Source: an uncultured Verrucomicrobiota bacterium (lineage in GTDB: Bacteria; Verrucomicrobiota; Kiritimatiellia; RFP12; UBA1067). From it: a DNA stretch of 7,318 nucleotides. Each line of letters begins with the position of its first letter. Position 1 is the first letter of the stretch. The notes under the pieces are model-generated. The model had not been told where the DNA came from. It saw only the letters and a program-made list of their open reading frames with translations, and did no database searches. Both the position numbers and the translations under genes were made by a program. Where the stretch lies: assembly GCA_945487985.1 (NCBI GenBank), contig CALYTX010000065.1, forward strand, positions 1 to 7,318, in the 5' to 3' direction. Shown piece after piece: positions 3,943 through 7,318 of this stretch.

Positions 3943-5723
3943 AAAACCTCCTCGAGGTCGGGGGTCTTTCTCGCAAGCCACGCGCGGCAGGCGTCGAAAA
4001 TCTCTTGCGCCGTACTCGTTTGGGGCAATGACGCCGGAACCTTGGCGTATTCATCGAGATCGCGCCGTTCAAGCCGGGAAAGCATCTGCGAAATACCAGG
4101 GATGAATGTTGCACTCATGGAAAGGATGTCCACCCCCAACGCCACCCACATCAACCCCACTACGGGATCCGATGCTGACTCGCCGCAAACTGCGACCGGA
4201 ATCCCCTTGGCATGCCCGGCTGCGACAGTCATCTTCACCAGTGAAATAATCGCCGGATTGAGCGGCTGGTAGAGATATGCAACCGCTTCGTTGCCGCGGT
4301 CAGCGGCCATCGTATATTGGACAAGGTCATTCGTGCCTATTGAAAAGAAATCGACATACTCGGCGATCGCAGCGGCGTTAAGGGCGGCGCTGGGAACCTC
4401 AATCATCGCGCCCACCTCGATATTCCGGTCGTATTCAATATGGTCGCGATCGAGCTCGCGCTTGACGCTTTCCAATTCCACCGCCGCTTCTCGCAGCTCT
4501 TCTACACAACTGACCATCGGGTACATGATTTTCACCGGGCCGAACGCTGAGGCGCGCAGAATCGCCCTTAGCTGCGTACGCATAACCTGCCGGTTGGCGA
4601 GCAGATACCGTATCGAGCGGTTGCCGAGAAAAGGATTGGCTTCGCGCGAGGTTATGCCATTGACGGTCTTGTCGCCGCCAATGTCGAGCGTACGGATGGT
4701 AATGGAGGATTTATCGCCGAGCAGTTTAACGAAAATCGCCGCATCGCGGTAGGCGCAGAATTGTTCCTCCTCGCTAGGCTCTAATTCGCGATTGAGCCAC
4801 AAAAACTCGCTACGGTAAAGCCCCACGCCGCGGGCGCCATGTTCGCGCACCCCCGCAATTGGGACTCCAGGATGGACATTGGCATAAATATCGATGTGCG
4901 AACCGTCCTTAAGCCTGCCGGCGTCGATCCGCGTGGCGGCAGACTCCTGCAACTCCTTTTGGCGACGTACAAGCGCATTGAATTGCTCGATGGTTTCCTT
5001 GTCGGGATTGATGGTGAGCGCGCCGTTGGTGCCGTCGAGCAGCACCATCTCACCAGGAGAAACACGCGAAGTGATATCCCCGAGACCCGCCACCACCGGG
5101 ATAGCCAGCGCGCGCGCGAGCAAAGCCACATGACTCGTTGTCGAACCGCCATTGGTGGCAAACCCGAGCACGAATTCTTTCGGCAACTGAACAGTTTCCG
5201 ACGGCGTCAAGTCGTCGGCCACGACGATGGCCGGATAGTTCAACTCACGGTAGGGATTGCGATTGTAGCCGGTAAGCTGCTTTTGCAGGCGGCGCTCAAT
5301 ATCGTCGATGTCGCGCACTCGCTCGCGGAAGTAAGGATCGTTCATCCGCCCGAAGGCGGCGCGCGCGCCGTCCATAGTCCGCCGGACTGCCGCCTCGGCA
5401 TTGAGATGATCATCAACTACGTGGCTTTCGGTTTCGCGGGTGAGCGCATCATCTTCAAGAATCATCAGATGGCACTCGAAAACCCGGACATCGGATTTGC
5501 CAGTGCGCTCTCGCAAAACAGAAATGAGATTTTCCAAATCGCGCCGCGTTTCCGTCATCGCTCGCTTAAGGCGCAATAACTCCTCACCCTCCTTGCCAGA
5601 GGGGACAATATACTGGGGAATGGGAATCTCGCCGTCCCCACGGTAAATAAAAACGGGGCCGGAAGCGTAGCCGCGGGCCGTCGCCAGACCCGCCACGGTA
5701 ATCATCGGCGTTTTATTGCTCAT
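3939..5723 (-). CDS. ptsI: PTS Enzyme I (phosphoenolpyruvate-protein phosphotransferase)
   Basis: Enzyme I takes the phosphoryl group from phosphoenolpyruvate and passes it to HPr. Domains appear in the usual order: an N-terminal HPr-binding helical region, the swivelling phosphohistidine domain, and the C-terminal PEP-binding barrel. The active His198 lies in GSTTSHVALLAR. The barrel carries LYRSEFL, RTLDIGGDK, EANPFLGNRSIR, IEVPSAAL, FFSIGTNDLVQYT and the conserved Cys513 in VCGESASDP. The chosen ATG (5723-5721) overlaps the ptsH stop by 11 nt and gives 594 residues. The ATG at 5705-5703 (MITVAGLATARG, 588 residues, active His192) fits the N-terminus of E. coli EI (575 residues, His189) slightly better. 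Neither has a ribosome site. The P-site loop reads GSTTSH where E. coli has GGRTSH. The gene overlaps the KAS III-like gene by 4 nt. No EII gene is in the window, so a regulatory role is likely. Confidence 0.95.
   Translation of the reverse strand: MSNKTPMITVAGLATARGYASGPVFIYRGDGEIPIPQYIVPSGKEGEELLRLKRAMTETRRDLENLISVLRERTGKSDVRVFECHLMILEDDALTRETESHVVDDHLNAEAAVRRTMDGARAAFGRMNDPYFRERVRDIDDIERRLQKQLTGYNRNPYRELNYPAIVVADDLTPSETVQLPKEFVLGFATNGGSTTSHVALLARALAIPVVAGLGDITSRVSPGEMVLLDGTNGALTINPDKETIEQFNALVRRQKELQESAATRIDAGRLKDGSHIDIYANVHPGVPIAGVREHGARGVGLYRSEFLWLNRELEPSEEEQFCAYRDAAIFVKLLGDKSSITIRTLDIGGDKTVNGITSREANPFLGNRSIRYLLANRQVMRTQLRAILRASAFGPVKIMYPMVSCVEELREAAVELESVKRELDRDHIEYDRNIEVGAMIEVPSAALNAAAIAEYVDFFSIGTNDLVQYTMAADRGNEAVAYLYQPLNPAIISLVKMTVAAGHAKGIPVAVCGESASDPVVGLMWVALGVDILSMSATFIPGISQMLSRLERRDLDEYAKVPASLPQTSTAQEIFDACRAWLARKTPDLEEVL
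3946..3952 (-). promoter_or_regulatory. Ribosome binding site of the KAS III-like gene, inside the 3' end of ptsI
   Basis: On the minus strand AGGAGGT lies over the last Glu-Glu-Val codons of ptsI, 4 nt before the GTG at 3942. It is the strongest Shine-Dalgarno match in the window. It fixes the GTG start and, with the GTGA overlap, implies translational coupling of the ketoacyl synthase to Enzyme I. Confidence 0.75.
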
Positions 5724-5997
5724 CCGGGATGTCGAACTTGCGCGCAACCAGAGCCTCGAGTTCGTCGAGTGCTTCCGCCGCCTGGGGGCCGCTCGCAGAT
5801 ACCTTCAACACCGTTCCGCAGGTCGCCTCAAGCGTCATCAGCGCCATAATCGACTTGCCGGAGACAACATTGCCGTCCTTCTCGACTTCCACGTTGGCGT
5901 CGTAGCGGCTGGCGGTCTTCGCAAAAAGACCAGCCGGACGCACATGCATGCCATACTTGTTGAGAAGCTTGAGCTCCCTTGTAATTTTCTCAGTCAT
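5713..5997 (-). CDS. ptsH: Phosphocarrier protein HPr
   Basis: HPr is the small relay protein between Enzyme I and its targets. The 94 residues start at the ATG 5997-5995 (MTEKITREL). His18 in GMHVRPAGL is the equivalent of His15 phosphorylated by EI. Ser49 in GKSIMALM is the equivalent of Ser46, the HPr kinase target, with the same offset of three. Both regulatory sites are therefore intact, matching the hprK gene just upstream. The start overlaps the hprK stop by 8 nt and the stop overlaps the predicted ptsI start, so the three genes should be translated together. A longer reading frame upstream would lie inside the basic tail of hprK and is rejected. Length and fold are ordinary for the family. 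Confidence 0.95.
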   Translation of the reverse strand: MTEKITRELKLLNKYGMHVRPAGLFAKTASRYDANVEVEKDGNVVSGKSIMALMTLEATCGTVLKVSASGPQAAEALDELEALVARKFDIPDEQ

Positions 5998-6994
5998 TGC
6001 CTTTGCCCTTCTTTTTTCCTGCCTTTTTCGCGCCCGCACGCCGGTGGAGACGCTCCGAAAGTTCCATAACGGGATCGTAGCCCGCCAAAATCAATTTTTG
6101 CTGCTGGGCAGCAGTCTCGACCAAATTTACGAGATCACGCCCCTCCGATACGGGGATTATGATATTGGGAATCTGGACCCCGAGAATCTCCCGCGTTCGC
6201 CGCGTCTGACCGATACGATCGACCTCGCCGCGGATATCCTGCAGCCGCTTGAATGTAATCACCAACTGCAACCGCTTCTCGCCACGCACGGCATTGATGC
6301 CGAAGACACTCGGCACATGCATAATTCCGATACCGCGAATTTCCATGTATCCGGCGGTGGATTCGCTAGCGCTGCCGAAGATGTAATTAGTGGCCACGTC
6401 CTTGCGCACACAAGTAAGATCGTCGGCCACCACCGCCGAGCCGCGTTTGATGAGCCCGAGCGCGGTTTCGCTCTTGCCCAGCCCCGGATCGCCCTCGAAC
6501 AACACCCCTAACCCGCAAACCTCGACCATCGTTCCGTAGATCGAAGTTCGCGGAGCGGCCAACCGCTCGAGGATGAATGTCGCCTCGCGTGCAAAGACAC
6601 GCGTTTCGAGTTTCGTCAGCAACAACGCGACCTTGGCCTTTTTGGCCGCATCGCGAATATCCTGCGATGGACGATGACCGTCGGTATATACGAAAATGTG
6701 CGCCTTATGCTTGACCAGTTCAATGAAGCGCGCAATGCGCGTTTCATTGTCTATCGACCCAAGGTAGGCCATTTCCGCATTGCCGAAAAGCTGAAGCCGA
6801 CGCCACGCGAAATTCTCCCAGAACCCAGTAAGCGCCAAACCCGGACGGTTCATCACCGGCTCGCCGATCGTGCGCTGTAGCCCTTCGCCGCCCACGGCAA
6901 CTTCCAATTCAAGCCGCTCGCGGCCGGCTTCGATGAAGTCGGCCACGGTGAAAGTTACGCCGTGGGAGGCGCTGCTGTCGGGGAGTGATTTCAA
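5990..6994 (-). CDS. hprK: HPr kinase/phosphorylase
   Basis: HprK phosphorylates HPr on the regulatory serine and can reverse the reaction, coupling carbon state to gene control. The 334 residues show the N-terminal domain (VTFTVADFIEAG, then NRPGLALTGF at 49-58) and a C-terminal kinase domain with Walker A GDPGLGKS (168-175), the acidic pair Asp191-Asp192, and the family signature EIRGIGIMHV (218-227) followed by FGINAVR. The position that is a conserved histidine in IHG or MHG of other HprK proteins (His140 in Lactobacillus casei, 15 residues before the P-loop) is Tyr153 here (SIYGTMV). The C-terminus is a lysine/arginine-rich tail (317-332). The start is a TTG: no ATG or GTG lies upstream in frame before the hpf stop, and GGGAG sits 10 nt before the TTG. 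A GTG at 6946-6944 would lose a strand of the N-terminal domain. The gap to hpf is 17 nt. Confidence 0.94.
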   Translation of the reverse strand: MKSLPDSSASHGVTFTVADFIEAGRERLELEVAVGGEGLQRTIGEPVMNRPGLALTGFWENFAWRRLQLFGNAEMAYLGSIDNETRIARFIELVKHKAHIFVYTDGHRPSQDIRDAAKKAKVALLLTKLETRVFAREATFILERLAAPRTSIYGTMVEVCGLGVLFEGDPGLGKSETALGLIKRGSAVVADDLTCVRKDVATNYIFGSASESTAGYMEIRGIGIMHVPSVFGINAVRGEKRLQLVITFKRLQDIRGEVDRIGQTRRTREILGVQIPNIIIPVSEGRDLVNLVETAAQQQKLILAGYDPVMELSERLHRRAGAKKAGKKKGKGND

Positions 6995-7011
6995 CGCAGA
7001 AGCACTCCCGG

Positions 7012-7318
7012 TCAGTTCTTGGCAGATGCCGCGCGCTGCTTGCGCACCGTGCCCTTGCGAGCTTTCACGCGCATGCGCAGCAATTGGCGTTCGGCCGCGG
7101 CCGCAGCAGTATCGATCACACTCTTGGCGCTTTCAGAAAACTGCTTCGAGCCGACCGCCGTCTCGCCGAGACGGTTGGCGACGACTTCACACATGTACAT
7201 GTGCTTTTTAGCATCAACGTCGATGACAATATTGATGGAAGTAACCTTCGGGAACTTGTCCTGCAGTTTTTGCATACGCGCTTCTGCATATTCCTTGAGC
7301 GACTCGATCTTGACGTCG
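7012..7318 (-). CDS. hpf: Ribosome hibernation-promoting factor (HPF/RaiA family), start outside the window
   Basis: HPF-type proteins bind in the decoding region of the 30S subunit and silence ribosomes when growth slows. The frame stays open to the right edge (14 codons before the Met at 7275), reading DVKIESLKEYAEARMQKL, then SINIVIDVDAKKHMYMCEVV. This matches the first helix and central strands of the family, so the ATG at 7275 is internal and the true start is off-window. The C-terminal half has the usual helix with ERQLLRMRVKARKG and a basic end. It stops soon after that helix, so this is the short form without the dimerising C-terminal domain of long HPF. Its place ahead of hprK and the PTS relay resembles the hpf-ptsN-hprK neighbourhoods of proteobacteria, though no ptsN is seen here. 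Confidence 0.88.
   Translation of the reverse strand, partial: DVKIESLKEYAEARMQKLQDKFPKVTSINIVIDVDAKKHMYMCEVVANRLGETAVGSKQFSESAKSVIDTAAAAAERQLLRMRVKARKGTVRKQRAASAKN

Noticed and set aside
3943..3981. Longer N-terminus for the KAS III-like protein from a GTG at 3981
   Set aside because: The extra 13 residues are read from the ptsI end in another frame, look unlike KAS III, and would place the AGGAGG site inside the gene.
4839..5579. 246-codon plus-strand open frame inside ptsI
   Set aside because: It is wholly antisense to the conserved Enzyme I sequence and arises from GC-rich codon bias.

Overview
The window is a dense, GC-rich stretch of bacterial chromosome with two divergently and convergently arranged gene blocks and one real intergenic gap (351-845). 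The gene set suggests a fermentative, Gram-negative-type anaerobe: pyruvate formate-lyase, a lipoprotein with a lipobox, and an HPr kinase / HPr / Enzyme I relay with no sugar permease (EII) gene in view. My best guess for the lineage is the Verrucomicrobiota / Kiritimatiellota / Lentisphaerota group. This is inferred from overall gene style and the scarcity of clear Shine-Dalgarno sites, and no 16S gene is present to test it.

Layout. Positions 1-350 (minus) hold the first 116 codons of pyruvate formate-lyase (pflB), which runs off the left edge. Positions 351-845 are the divergent control region between pflB and a plus-strand cysteine desulfurase gene. It holds two outward-facing extended -10 promoters with almost the same sequence, a hairpin-rich pflB leader, and a block at about 540-775 packed with inverted repeats that ends in a terminator-like hairpin. 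Positions 846-2030 (plus) encode a NifS-type cysteine desulfurase. It is followed 11 nt later by a small lipoprotein (2042-2416) whose mature part looks like a heavy-metal-associated (HMA) fold without the metal-binding cysteines.

Positions 2417-7318 are one tightly packed minus-strand operon. In order of transcription it is hpf (partial, entering from the right edge), hprK (TTG start), ptsH, ptsI, a short KAS III-like ketoacyl synthase (GTG start), and a FabG-family ketoacyl-ACP reductase. Spacings are 17 nt or less, and three junctions are overlaps of 8, 11 and 4 nt. The operon's last stop codon directly abuts the stop of the convergent lipoprotein gene, with no base between them.

How the genes work together. 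HprK, HPr and Enzyme I form a complete regulatory phosphorelay: EI phosphorylates HPr on His18 from phosphoenolpyruvate, and HprK acts on Ser49. Hibernation factor and this relay together couple translation and carbon state. The two fatty-acid-type genes at the 3' end are translationally coupled to ptsI. The reductase resembles those of aryl polyene-type clusters, so the operon may link phosphoenolpyruvate status to production of a specialised acyl chain. That link is inference. The most interesting items are the KAS III/FabG pair fused to a PTS operon, the His-to-Tyr change in HprK, the near-leaderless cysteine desulfurase mRNA, the cysteine-less HMA-like lipoprotein, and the structured intergenic block.
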